From Nocardia jejuensis NBRC 103114 (GTDB lineage Bacteria; Actinomycetota; Actinomycetes; Mycobacteriales; Mycobacteriaceae), in NCBI RefSeq assembly GCF_001613145.1, contig NZ_BDBU01000002.1, forward strand, positions 425,251 to 489,250: 64,000 bases of DNA, given 5' to 3'. The notes below the pieces were generated by a model. The model had not been told where the DNA came from, made no database searches, and saw only the letters and a program-made list of their open reading frames with translations. Both the position numbers and the translations under genes were made by a program. Shown one piece after another: positions 38,381 through 45,996 of the stretch; within the stretch, counting starts at the first letter, position 1; each line of letters opens with the position of its first letter.

Positions 38381-39421
38381 ATGAGCGAACACGCACCGCC
38401 GAACCCGGACCTGCACACCGCGGCCCAGGCCCTGATCGGCGGACCCGGCGCCACGCCACGCCCCGGCCGCGATCCCGTCAACCAGCCGATGATCAACAGC
38501 TGGCTCGAAGCACTCGGCGACGCCAACCCCATCCACACCGACCACACCGCGGCCCGGAACGCCGGACACCACACCGTGGTCGCACCCCCGGCCATGACCC
38601 AGGCATGGACCATGCCCACCCTCGGAGCCGAACGCGACGACGACCACCCCACGGTGAAACTGTTCGAACTCCTGGACAGCGCCGGCTACACCTCACTACT
38701 GGCCACCGACTGCGACACCGTCTACCACCGCTACACGGCTGTGGGAGAACACCTGTCGCTGCACGCCGAGCTCGCCGCCTGCGACGGACCCAAGAAGACA
38801 GCACTGGGCGAAGGATGGTTCTGCACCGTGCGCAGCACCTGGAAGGTCGGGGACGAAATCGTCGCCGACATGAATTTCCGCATGCTCAAATTCCGCCCCG
38901 CACACCGCACCGCTCCCGCCGACCACGCACCCGGCGCACCCCGCACACCGATGACCGGCGAGAACTCCCGATACGGCGGCGCACCGACCCGGCTCGTGCC
39001 CGAACACCCGCCCCGGGCCGCCGTCGGAGACCGACTGCCCGAGTTGGTGATCGACGCGACCCCCACATTCATCGTGGCCGCGGCACTGGCGACCCGCGAC
39101 TTCCAGCCGGTCCACCACGACCGCGACACCGCCCGCGCCCGCGGCTCACAGGACATCTTCGCCAACATCCTCACCGACACCGGACTGGTGCAGCGATTCG
39201 TCACCGACTGGGCCGGCCAACGCGCACAGATCACCTCGCTCGCGCTGCGCCTGGGCGCACCCTGGTATGCCTACGACACGCTCCGGCTCGCGGGGGAGGT
39301 GCGCGCGGTGCACGGGCAACGGGTGTCGATCGCGGTCACCGGCACCTGCGCACTCGGCAAACACATCATCGCCACGGTGGAGGTAGTCATGGACAGGACG
39401 GCGGGGACGGACGCCGCGTGA
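38381..39421 (+). CDS. Double-hotdog MaoC-like enoyl-CoA hydratase
   Basis: A 346-residue protein made of two hotdog folds. The N-terminal half has NQPMINSWLEALGDANPIHTDHTAAR and VVAPPAMTQAWTMP, as in the FAS1-type dehydratase / ChsH1-like family. The C-terminal half has LATRDFQPVHHDRDTARARGSQDIFANILTDTGLVQRFVTDW and LGAPWYAYDTLRLAGEV, with the hydratase His-Asp pair in VHHD. It probably hydrates a bulky acyl-CoA, as related enzymes do in sterol side-chain loss. It stands alone, without other sterol genes nearby. Confidence 0.9.
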   Translation: MSEHAPPNPDLHTAAQALIGGPGATPRPGRDPVNQPMINSWLEALGDANPIHTDHTAARNAGHHTVVAPPAMTQAWTMPTLGAERDDDHPTVKLFELLDSAGYTSLLATDCDTVYHRYTAVGEHLSLHAELAACDGPKKTALGEGWFCTVRSTWKVGDEIVADMNFRMLKFRPAHRTAPADHAPGAPRTPMTGENSRYGGAPTRLVPEHPPRAAVGDRLPELVIDATPTFIVAAALATRDFQPVHHDRDTARARGSQDIFANILTDTGLVQRFVTDWAGQRAQITSLALRLGAPWYAYDTLRLAGEVRAVHGQRVSIAVTGTCALGKHIIATVEVVMDRTAGTDAA

Positions 39422-39436
39422 ACGGGATCGGTCCGG

Positions 39437-39937
39437 TCATGCCCCGGCCACCAATCCGACCACGATCAGCAGCAGAATCAGCACCGCGATCAGTACCGGA
39501 ATCGACGCGATGACGAGCCCGATCACACCGGCCGGGCGATGCGTCAACGGCTTACCCGGCGACATCGGCGGCCGCGGACTTCCCGGAATCGGCGCGGGCA
39601 ACGCGAGAAGCTGTTTACGAGTGGAAAGGTTGCCCAACAACACGAACGGGGTGATCAGAACCGACAGCAGACCCCACCAACCCAGCAGCAGGGTCTCCTC
39701 GGTCATCTTCCGGAAGGTCGCGATCCCGCAATCGCGGCAGTACGGGCCGGGCGAGCGCAGAAATTGCATGATGATGAGCAGCCCGCGATGACCGCGGATA
39801 TCGACCTGCAACGCGGGAGTGGCGCCGCAATACCGGCAGTAGACCCCGTTCGCCGTCGACATCGGCGGTTGAGCGGGTACCTGCATCGGCTGTCCGGCAC
39901 CGCCCATCGCAGGCCCCCCGGTGAAACTCGTACTCAT
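39437..39937 (-). CDS. Membrane protein with CxxC zinc-ribbon-like motifs
   Basis: A 166-residue protein. The N-terminus is Gly/Pro/Met-rich, then YCRYCGAT ... PYCRDCG gives two CxxC pairs about 30 residues apart, likely a zinc ribbon. Two or more hydrophobic helices follow: LLGWWGLLSVLITPFVLLGNL and AGVIGLVIASIPVLIAVLILLLIVVGLVAG. The ATG at 39937 has GGGGGG upstream; an in-frame ATG at 39991 would add 18 residues. The two-CxxC plus membrane plan recalls small actinobacterial membrane proteins of unknown role. Convergent with the hydratase gene. Confidence 0.75.
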   Translation of the reverse strand: MSTSFTGGPAMGGAGQPMQVPAQPPMSTANGVYCRYCGATPALQVDIRGHRGLLIIMQFLRSPGPYCRDCGIATFRKMTEETLLLGWWGLLSVLITPFVLLGNLSTRKQLLALPAPIPGSPRPPMSPGKPLTHRPAGVIGLVIASIPVLIAVLILLLIVVGLVAGA

Positions 39938-40105
39938 CACGCCCCCCGAATAGTGTTCGTCGTTCGATTCGATCTCGATGCCCTCAGGCATCGGCGCACA
40001 CTAACCCGTTGCCCAGGGTGGGGACAAATCGTTTCCGGCGGCCATGGCGGACAAGGGAAGAGGGCGATGTTCGATCTTTGCACCGGGTGCACGAATCCGC
40101 GTAAC

Positions 40106-40133
40106 TTGACATAATGTTGATTATCGGTACTTT
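40106..40133 (+). promoter_or_regulatory. σ70-like promoter
   Basis: TTGACA (40106-40111) and TACTTT (40128-40133) are separated by 16 bp. Perfect -35 boxes are uncommon in this GC-rich genome. No reading frame follows for over 400 bp, so the transcript would be a leader or non-coding RNA. Confidence 0.45.
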
Positions 40134-40420
40134 TACGACCGTGCTGGAAGCGGCGGGAATGCTTGTGTGACATGCGGTTTCGGTGCTCGCGTGACAGTTC
40201 GCGGCGTCGGGTCCGATTCCCCGGCTGTCAACTTATCCGTCTGCCGGTTCGCGTGCATCGCGTGCTCTGAATGTGAAAATCGCTGCCGGAATTATATTTC
40301 CGGGCAATCCCGTATTGGTCGGAAAATTTCCTGATTCGGCCTAATCGGGTCGATCGCGGCTGTTTCGCGTTCGGCGGAGTCCGGGTGGGTTTCTCCATAC
40401 CTCTCCCCTGTGGCTCGTTT

Positions 40421-40459
40421 CCCCGGGTCAATATGTCACAGTGACGTATTGACCTGGGG
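40421..40459. promoter_or_regulatory. 39-bp near-perfect palindrome containing GTCAC-A-GTGAC
   Basis: The arms are CCCC, GGTCAATA and GTCAC on the left and GTGAC, TATTGACC and GGGG on the right, with the centre at A40440 and only isolated unpaired positions. Its core matches two other sites in this window (41133-41145 and 42630-42642). It lies 108 bp upstream of the hemerythrin start. It is probably a binding site for a dimeric regulator. Confidence 0.75.
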
Positions 40460-40566
40460 TGGGTGGATGGTCCACCGCCGCATGCGAATCCGCCCACGGG
40501 GCGATCGCGGGGCACGCCCGGGCGATATCCACCGATTGTGGTGTCGGTCGTGATGGGCTGTGGTTC

Positions 40567-41031
40567 ATGTGCCATTACTGCGGTTGCCGTGACATGCCAC
40601 TGATCAAGGAATTCATCGCCGAACACGAAGCGGTGTACAACCTTTCCGGTGATATCCGCCGAGCGCTCGAGCAATTCGATATCGACACCGCACGCGCTCA
40701 GGTCGCCGACATCCAGCAGCAGCTGCACGCACACTGGGCCGGTGAGGAGCAGGGATTGTTCACCGTCATGCGCGAGGACCCCGAATGCGCCGACTATATC
40801 GACGCGCTCGAGGCCGAACATCGGGATATGACCGCGGTGCTCTCGGGCGCTGATCTGATGACCGCCGAAGGCCGCGAACAGGTTCTGGCGTCGCTGGCGA
40901 GTCTGTGGCCGCACATCGAGAAGGAAGAGGACGGTCTGTTTCCGATGTCGCTGACCACGCTCTCGGGTGAGCAGTGGACCGCGGCGATCGATGCGTGGGA
41001 ACGCGTGCACGGCCGGCCGGTGCGGCGCTGA
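40567..41031 (+). CDS. Hemerythrin-like HHE-domain protein
   Basis: A 154-residue four-helix di-iron protein. It begins MCHYCGCRDMPLIKEFIAEHE, the usual opening of this actinobacterial type. Likely iron ligands are H20, H54/H56 with E60 in HAHWAGEEQGLF, H85 in AEHRD, and H116 with E120 in HIEKEEDGLFP. Roles proposed for relatives are oxygen, peroxide or nitric oxide sensing or defence. GATGGG lies before the ATG. An extended palindrome stands upstream, and a partial copy of the gene's start lies at 30693-30735. Confidence 0.9.
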   Translation: MCHYCGCRDMPLIKEFIAEHEAVYNLSGDIRRALEQFDIDTARAQVADIQQQLHAHWAGEEQGLFTVMREDPECADYIDALEAEHRDMTAVLSGADLMTAEGREQVLASLASLWPHIEKEEDGLFPMSLTTLSGEQWTAAIDAWERVHGRPVRR

Positions 41032-41132
41032 GCGCAGGTGTCGGTCGACTCCCCCGGCGCCGGGCCGGGGTTGCCGGGCGGCGTCGAGTTCGACACGGGA
41101 ACGCCACGATTGCCCGGTAAACACCGTTATAT

Positions 41133-41145
41133 CGTCACTGTGACG
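41133..41145. promoter_or_regulatory. CGTCAC-T-GTGACG palindrome before pseudokinase B
   Basis: A perfect 13-bp dyad that ends 7 nt before the first possible GTG start of pseudokinase B. The same 13-mer recurs at 42630-42642, and its 11-bp core, apart from the central base, at 40435-40445. Confidence 0.75.
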
Positions 41146-41152
41146 GAACAAT

Positions 41153-42589
41153 GTGAGGGTGGGAAGCGTCATCGGCGGGTCGGGTGAGCGCTACGGGGTC
41201 GATGAGACCTCGCTCGCCGTGGTCGAGGGGGTCGGCGGGCTGTATCGGTGCTGGGACGCTCGCGGGCGCGAACGGGTCTATATCCGATACGAGCAACGAA
41301 TCGTGGATGGGCGCTGGGTGCGCGCGGCCGCACTGCACGGACGCGCGGTGGTGTGGGCTGCGGAGCAGTCCGGCGGCGTGGGGGTCGAGGGGGCGGTGCA
41401 GTGGCCGCTGGACACGATGTCGGTGGGCAACGCGGTGGCCGGGGTGATCATGCCGGTGGTGCCCGCCCGGTTCCGCACCCCGGACGGGCGCGGACGCACC
41501 CTCCAATCCCTGTGTGCGCCACAGCGGGACGCGGCGCTGCGGGTCGCAGTGCTGATCCGGGTGTGCGACATCTTCGCGATGCTGGACTCGGACGGATTCG
41601 TCTACGGGGAACCGACACCGGGCAGCATCGTGTGGTGCGCGGACCCGGTGGATGCGTATCTGCTCGGCGGTGACCGGTTGCGCCCGCCTCGGGGTGCGGA
41701 GTGTGATCGCCTCGGCGTGGCCGTGCTGGTGTTCCGGGGATTGTTTCCCCGATATCGCACGAGCGCGGACGTCTTGCGGGAGTGGAGCGAACCGGGTTGT
41801 CTGCCCGTGGGATTGGCGCCGGGGCTGCGGGTGCTGTTCGAGCGAGCGAGCTCGGGAGCCGAGACGCCCGAGCCCACGGAATGGCGCAGTGCGCTGATGT
41901 CGACGTTCTTGTCCCCCGATGGCAGCGCGTTCCTGAGGGGGCCTTTGCGGCTACTGGATCAGCACGCGGAGTTCTTCCGCGACACCGTGATCGGGCTCGG
42001 TGTCGCGTCGCGCCGGGCAGCCGATGCACCCGCGCCGCACCAAGCCTTGGAGCCGGGATCGTCGGTCGGGCGGGTCGCCGCGACCGCGGGCGTGGTGATG
42101 GCGTTACTGGCCGGTGCGATCGGAATCGGCATGGGCACGGCGGTGCTGAGCAACAGATCCGCGCAGCGCTCAAGCGATGCCCGGGCCCCGGTATCGGTGT
42201 TTCTCGGTACCGAGGCCGCGATCACGCCCGAGCCGGTGCGGACCGCGTCGGTGACCGGTGGCGCGAGCGATGCCGTCGATGCGCTGCCGGGCTCCTCGGA
42301 TCCGTATGCGGCGGTGGTGCAGGCGTATGTCGCGGCGAGCAACCGGCGCGATTTCCCGATGGCCTGGGAGCTGGGCGGGCGCGCGATCGAGGGCGGTGAC
42401 TGGGATCGTTTCGTGCGCCGGTTCGATGGGCTCGATCGTGAGGTGGTGACCGTGTTCCCCACCGGCGGTCCGACGGTCTCGATCCATCTGGACACGTATC
42501 GGTCCGACGGCAGTGTGCTGCGCTTCGACGGCTTCGCCGTGGTGTCGGGTTCGGCGATCGTGGCCTGGAGCATCCACCGGGTATCGTGA
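41153..42589 (+). CDS. Pseudokinase B: degenerate kinase domain, one TM helix, NTF2-like ectodomain
   Basis: A 478-residue paralogue of the protein at 32521-34455. Shared blocks are WPLDTMSVGNAVAGVIMPVVPARF, TLQSLCAP, VAVLIRVCDIFAMLDSDGFVYGEPTPGSIVW and DAYLLGGDRLRP. The catalytic HGD is now YGE (151-153), the Asn position is Ser, and the DG of the metal loop is GG, so kinase activity is very unlikely. One TM helix lies at about 305-328. The outside domain (DPYAAVVQAYVAASNRRDFPMAWEL...) resembles NTF2-like domains. GTG at 41153 or 41159; no ribosome site, and the palindrome is immediately upstream. Confidence 0.8.
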   Translation: MRVGSVIGGSGERYGVDETSLAVVEGVGGLYRCWDARGRERVYIRYEQRIVDGRWVRAAALHGRAVVWAAEQSGGVGVEGAVQWPLDTMSVGNAVAGVIMPVVPARFRTPDGRGRTLQSLCAPQRDAALRVAVLIRVCDIFAMLDSDGFVYGEPTPGSIVWCADPVDAYLLGGDRLRPPRGAECDRLGVAVLVFRGLFPRYRTSADVLREWSEPGCLPVGLAPGLRVLFERASSGAETPEPTEWRSALMSTFLSPDGSAFLRGPLRLLDQHAEFFRDTVIGLGVASRRAADAPAPHQALEPGSSVGRVAATAGVVMALLAGAIGIGMGTAVLSNRSAQRSSDARAPVSVFLGTEAAITPEPVRTASVTGGASDAVDALPGSSDPYAAVVQAYVAASNRRDFPMAWELGGRAIEGGDWDRFVRRFDGLDREVVTVFPTGGPTVSIHLDTYRSDGSVLRFDGFAVVSGSAIVAWSIHRVS

Positions 42590-42629
42590 CCCTACTCCCC
42601 CATGAACGTGCCTCTCCCCCAGCATTATT

Positions 42630-42642
42630 CGTCACTGTGACG
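42630..42642. promoter_or_regulatory. CGTCAC-T-GTGACG palindrome before fadD
   Basis: Exact copy of the 13-bp dyad at 41133-41145. It lies 41 bp after the pseudokinase B stop and 134 bp before the acyl-CoA ligase start. Confidence 0.75.
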
Positions 42643-42775
42643 TCGGCGGGGTGGGGCGATGCCGGGCCTGCCGCTCGAGTCGGCGAAACGCCCGATTCGG
42701 CGAAAACAGTCACGCGAGACCGGTTCGGGCATCTACCGTCTGAGAAAGCCGGTGGTGAGTGGAGCGAGAACTGTG

Positions 42776-44593
42776 ATGAGCCCAGCGAATACGTCCTGTG
42801 CCGCGTTCCAGCGCACCGCCGCGGTGGATCCCACCGCGGTCGCGGTGCGCTCGATAGGTGGGACCCAGGAGCTGACCTGGGCGGACTACGGCGCGCAGGT
42901 GCGCGCGGTGGCCGCGGGCCTGTGCGCGCTCGGGATCGGGCGCGGGGACACCGTGGCACTGATGATGTCCAACCGGGTCGAGTTCTATCCCCTCGAGGTG
43001 GGCGCGCAGCACACCGGCGCGACCTCGTTCTCGGTGTACAACACCCTCTCGGCCGAACAACTGCACTACGTGTTCGCCAATGCCGGCAACCGGGTCGTGC
43101 TGTGCGAAGCGCAGTTCGTCGAGCGCATCCGCGCCAGCGGGATCGCGATCGAAACCATCGTGTGCGTGGACCGGCCGGTGCCGGGAACCATCGGTGTCGA
43201 GCAGCTGATGTCGTTGGGGCGCAGCGATTTCGACTTCGAGGCCACCTGGCGTGCGATCACCCCCGAGGACGTCGTCACCCTCTGCTACACCTCCGGCACC
43301 ACCGGCAACCCCAAGGGCGTGGAGATCACCCACGCCAATCTGAGCTTCGAATGTCACGCGTACGCCTCGGTCATGCCGATCGAGTTCGGTGACCGCATCA
43401 CCTCCTACCTGCCCACCGCGCACATGGCCGACCGGGTCACCGGGCTGTATCTGCACCAGTATTTCGGCACCCAGATCACCGTGGTGCCCGAGCGCACCCA
43501 ACTGCCCGCCGCGCTGGCCGATGTGCACCCCACCATCTGGGGCGGGGTGCCGCGGGTGTGGGAGAAACTCAAAGCGGCCGTGGAATTCTCGGTCGCCACC
43601 GAAACCGACCCCGCGCGCAAGGGCGCGCTCACCTGGGCGCTGGAGGTGGCCGCGCGCAAGAGCGCAGCCCAGCTGGCCGGAGTCGCGCTCGATGACACCC
43701 AGGCCGCGGAATGGGCCAAGGCCGATGAGCTGGTGCTCTCGGCGCTGCGCGCGAAACTGGGCCTCGATCAGCTCAGGTGGGCGCTCTCGGGCGCCGCGCC
43801 GATTCCGCCCGAGACGCTCGGATTCTTCTTCGGACTCGGTATCCCGATCTCCGAGGTGTGGGGCATGTCCGAGCTGACCTGCATCGCCAGCGTCAGCCCG
43901 CCGCAGCACGCTCGCCTGGGAACGGTCGGCAAACTGCTGCCCGGACTCGAGTCCATGATCGCCGAGGACGGGGAGTTCCTGGTGCGCGGGCCGCTGGTGA
44001 TGCGGCAATACCGCCACGAACCCGGCAAGACTGCCGAGGCCCTGGACGCGGACGGGTGGCTGGCCACCGGCGACATCATCACCCAGGACGAGCAGGGCTA
44101 TCTGCGGGTGGTGGATCGCAAGAAGGAACTCATCATCAACGCCGACGGCAAGAACATGTCCCCGGCCAACATCGAGAACACCGTCAAGGCCACCACCCCG
44201 CTGATCGGGACCCTGGCCACCATCGGGGACCGGCGCGCCTACATCACCGCGCTCATCGTGCTGGACGCGGAATCCGCGCAACCCTACGCCGCGCAACACG
44301 GTCTGAGCGATGCCTCCGCGGCGGCGCTGGCCGCGCATCCGGAGGTGATCGCGGACATCGCGCGTGGTGTCGCCGCCGGGAACGCGAAGCTCTCGCGTGT
44401 GGAGCAGATCAAACGCTTCACCGTGCTGCCCGCGTTCTGGGAACCCGGCGGTGACGAGATCACCCTGACGATGAAACTGCGGCGCACACCCATCGCGCAG
44501 AAGTACGCGCGCGAGATCGAGCACATGTACACCGCCGAACGCGGGGCGGGCGTGCACGAACCCCGGGCCGAGGAATCCACACCCGTGCCCTGA
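42776..44593 (+). CDS. Long-chain fatty acyl-CoA ligase (FadD type)
   Basis: A 605-residue adenylate-forming enzyme that activates fatty acids to acyl-CoA with ATP. Motifs are the P-loop YTSGTTGNPKGV, GGVPRVWEKL, WGMSELTCIASV (ATP/substrate motif), GWLATGDIITQDEQGYLRVVDRKKELIINADGKNMSP, and the late catalytic-Lys region TLTMKLRRTPI. Length fits FadD15/FadD11-like proteins. ATG at 42776 with GGAGCGAG upstream; ATG at 42659 is a longer alternative. A TetR regulator and an enoyl-CoA isomerase follow, together forming a fatty-acid degradation module. Confidence 0.93.
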   Translation: MSPANTSCAAFQRTAAVDPTAVAVRSIGGTQELTWADYGAQVRAVAAGLCALGIGRGDTVALMMSNRVEFYPLEVGAQHTGATSFSVYNTLSAEQLHYVFANAGNRVVLCEAQFVERIRASGIAIETIVCVDRPVPGTIGVEQLMSLGRSDFDFEATWRAITPEDVVTLCYTSGTTGNPKGVEITHANLSFECHAYASVMPIEFGDRITSYLPTAHMADRVTGLYLHQYFGTQITVVPERTQLPAALADVHPTIWGGVPRVWEKLKAAVEFSVATETDPARKGALTWALEVAARKSAAQLAGVALDDTQAAEWAKADELVLSALRAKLGLDQLRWALSGAAPIPPETLGFFFGLGIPISEVWGMSELTCIASVSPPQHARLGTVGKLLPGLESMIAEDGEFLVRGPLVMRQYRHEPGKTAEALDADGWLATGDIITQDEQGYLRVVDRKKELIINADGKNMSPANIENTVKATTPLIGTLATIGDRRAYITALIVLDAESAQPYAAQHGLSDASAAALAAHPEVIADIARGVAAGNAKLSRVEQIKRFTVLPAFWEPGGDEITLTMKLRRTPIAQKYAREIEHMYTAERGAGVHEPRAEESTPVP

Positions 44594-44613
44594 GCCTGGG
44601 ACCGCCCTGGATT

Positions 44614-44631
44614 ACAGAGCACTTGCTCTGT
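44614..44631. promoter_or_regulatory. TetR operator overlapping its own promoter
   Basis: ACAGAGCA-CT-TGCTCTGT, an 18-bp dyad with perfect eight-base arms, 11 bp before the tetR ATG. TGTTAT at its right edge can serve as the -10 box of a leaderless promoter, so binding would repress tetR itself and the isomerase gene. Confidence 0.75.
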
Positions 44632-44642
44632 TATCGTCGGGT

Positions 44643-45236
44643 ATGGCCAGACCCCGCACCCACGACCCTGATACGGTGCTCGATGCCGCGGAATCGCTGG
44701 CCGTCTCCGCCGGACCCGCCGCGGTCACCATCCGCGCCGTGGCCGCCGCGACCGGAATGTCCAACGGCGCGATCTACCACACCTTCGCCTCACGCTCGGA
44801 ACTGCTCGCGCGCACCTGGATTCGGGCCGCGAACCGATTCCTGAGCCTGCAGAGCGAACTGGTGGACCCGCACACCGGCATCGACGCGGTCATCGCCGCC
44901 GCCCTGGCCCCGGCCGAATTCGCCGACCGCTACCCGCTCTCGACGAAACTGTTCTTCACCGTGCGCCGCACCGACCTGCTCGGCCCGGACCTCACCGACG
45001 AGCTGCGCCGCGACCTGGACGCACCCCAGCGCGCCCTCATCACCCTGATGAGACGCCTGTCCACCGACCTGTGGCAGCGCCGCGACGCCCGCGCGGTGGA
45101 CACCATCACCACCTGCATCGTGGACCTGCCCACCGCGATCCTGCTCGAACGCGACCGCCTCGCCGACCCCACCGCCCGTGCCCACCTGCGCGCCGCGGTG
45201 CGCGCGGTCCTGCACACCGGACCCGCACCACTCTGA
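44643..45236 (+). CDS. TetR-family regulator of fatty-acid module
   Basis: A 197-residue regulator. The N-terminal helix-turn-helix is AVTIRAVAAATGMSNGAIYHTFASRSELLARTW. The C-terminal ligand domain is helical and divergent. It lies between fadD and an enoyl-CoA isomerase gene on the same strand, with a strong inverted repeat over its own promoter, so it probably senses an acyl-CoA and controls this set. That target is inferred. No ribosome site; probably leaderless. Confidence 0.93.
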   Translation: MARPRTHDPDTVLDAAESLAVSAGPAAVTIRAVAAATGMSNGAIYHTFASRSELLARTWIRAANRFLSLQSELVDPHTGIDAVIAAALAPAEFADRYPLSTKLFFTVRRTDLLGPDLTDELRRDLDAPQRALITLMRRLSTDLWQRRDARAVDTITTCIVDLPTAILLERDRLADPTARAHLRAAVRAVLHTGPAPL

Positions 45237-45282
45237 CCACCGCACGACCCGCCCGTGACCACCCGACCCGAAGGACCACCCC

Positions 45283-45945
45283 GTGCCCACGACACTGACC
45301 TACCGCGACAAGATCGCCGTGCTCGACCTCGGCGACGGGGAGAACCGATTCTCCCCCGAATTCCTCGACGAGCTCGCCGCCCACCTGGACACCGTCGTCG
45401 CCGAGGGCGCACCCGCGCTCGTGACCACCGCGAGCGGCAAGTTCTACTCCAACGGCCTGGACCTGGAATGGCTCAGCGCCCACGGCGACCGCGCCGAATG
45501 GTATGTCGCGCAAGTGCATTCACTCTTCGCGCGCGTACTGACCCTGCCGATGGCCACCGTCGCGGCCCTGCCCGGACACGCCTTCGGCGCCGGCGCCATG
45601 CTCGCCATCGCCCACGACATGCGCATCATGCGCGCGGACCGCGGCTACTTCTGCTTCCCCGAAGCCGACATCCGCATCCCCTTCACCAACGGCATGGCCG
45701 CGCTCATCCAAGCCAAACTCACTCCCAAAGCGGCCGTCGCGTCCATGACCACCGCGCGCCGCTTCACCGCCCCCGAAGCCCTCGCCTACGACATCATCGA
45801 CGCCACCGCCCCCGAGTCCGGCCTCACCGAGGCCGCCCTGGGCCTGCTGACCCCACTGACCCCCAAGGATCAGGGCACACTGACCGCGATCAAGAGCGTC
45901 ATGTTCGCCGACGCCTTCGCCGCCCTCACCCGGCCCGCCCTCTGA
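45283..45945 (+). CDS. Crotonase-family enoyl-CoA isomerase-like enzyme
   Basis: A 220-residue crotonase. GKFYSNGLDLEWL and GHAFGAGAMLAIAHDMRIMRADRGYFCFPEADIRIPF form the oxyanion hole and active-site loop. The YSNGLDL version and the short length match the Δ3,Δ2-enoyl-CoA isomerase group, which moves double bonds during breakdown of unsaturated fatty acids. The PEADIRIPF loop has Glu where that group carries its base. GTG start with GAAGGA upstream. Follows tetR by 46 bp. Confidence 0.9.
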   Translation: MPTTLTYRDKIAVLDLGDGENRFSPEFLDELAAHLDTVVAEGAPALVTTASGKFYSNGLDLEWLSAHGDRAEWYVAQVHSLFARVLTLPMATVAALPGHAFGAGAMLAIAHDMRIMRADRGYFCFPEADIRIPFTNGMAALIQAKLTPKAAVASMTTARRFTAPEALAYDIIDATAPESGLTEAALGLLTPLTPKDQGTLTAIKSVMFADAFAALTRPAL

Positions 45946-45996
45946 CATACGGCGTCGCCGCCGAACGTGTCGGCGGCCGGTCGTAGCGTTCATCGA

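Larger units (their letters stand above)
39938..40566. other. Long, AT-richer regulatory region before hemerythrin
   Basis: About 630 bp without a gene. It contains a σ70-like promoter (40106-40133), several short inverted repeats (for example CCGGAAT..TTTCCGG near 40285-40305), and a 39-bp near-palindrome (40421-40459). The 40100-40370 part is AT-richer than neighbouring genes and could encode a small RNA or long leader; no decisive evidence is visible. Confidence 0.5.
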
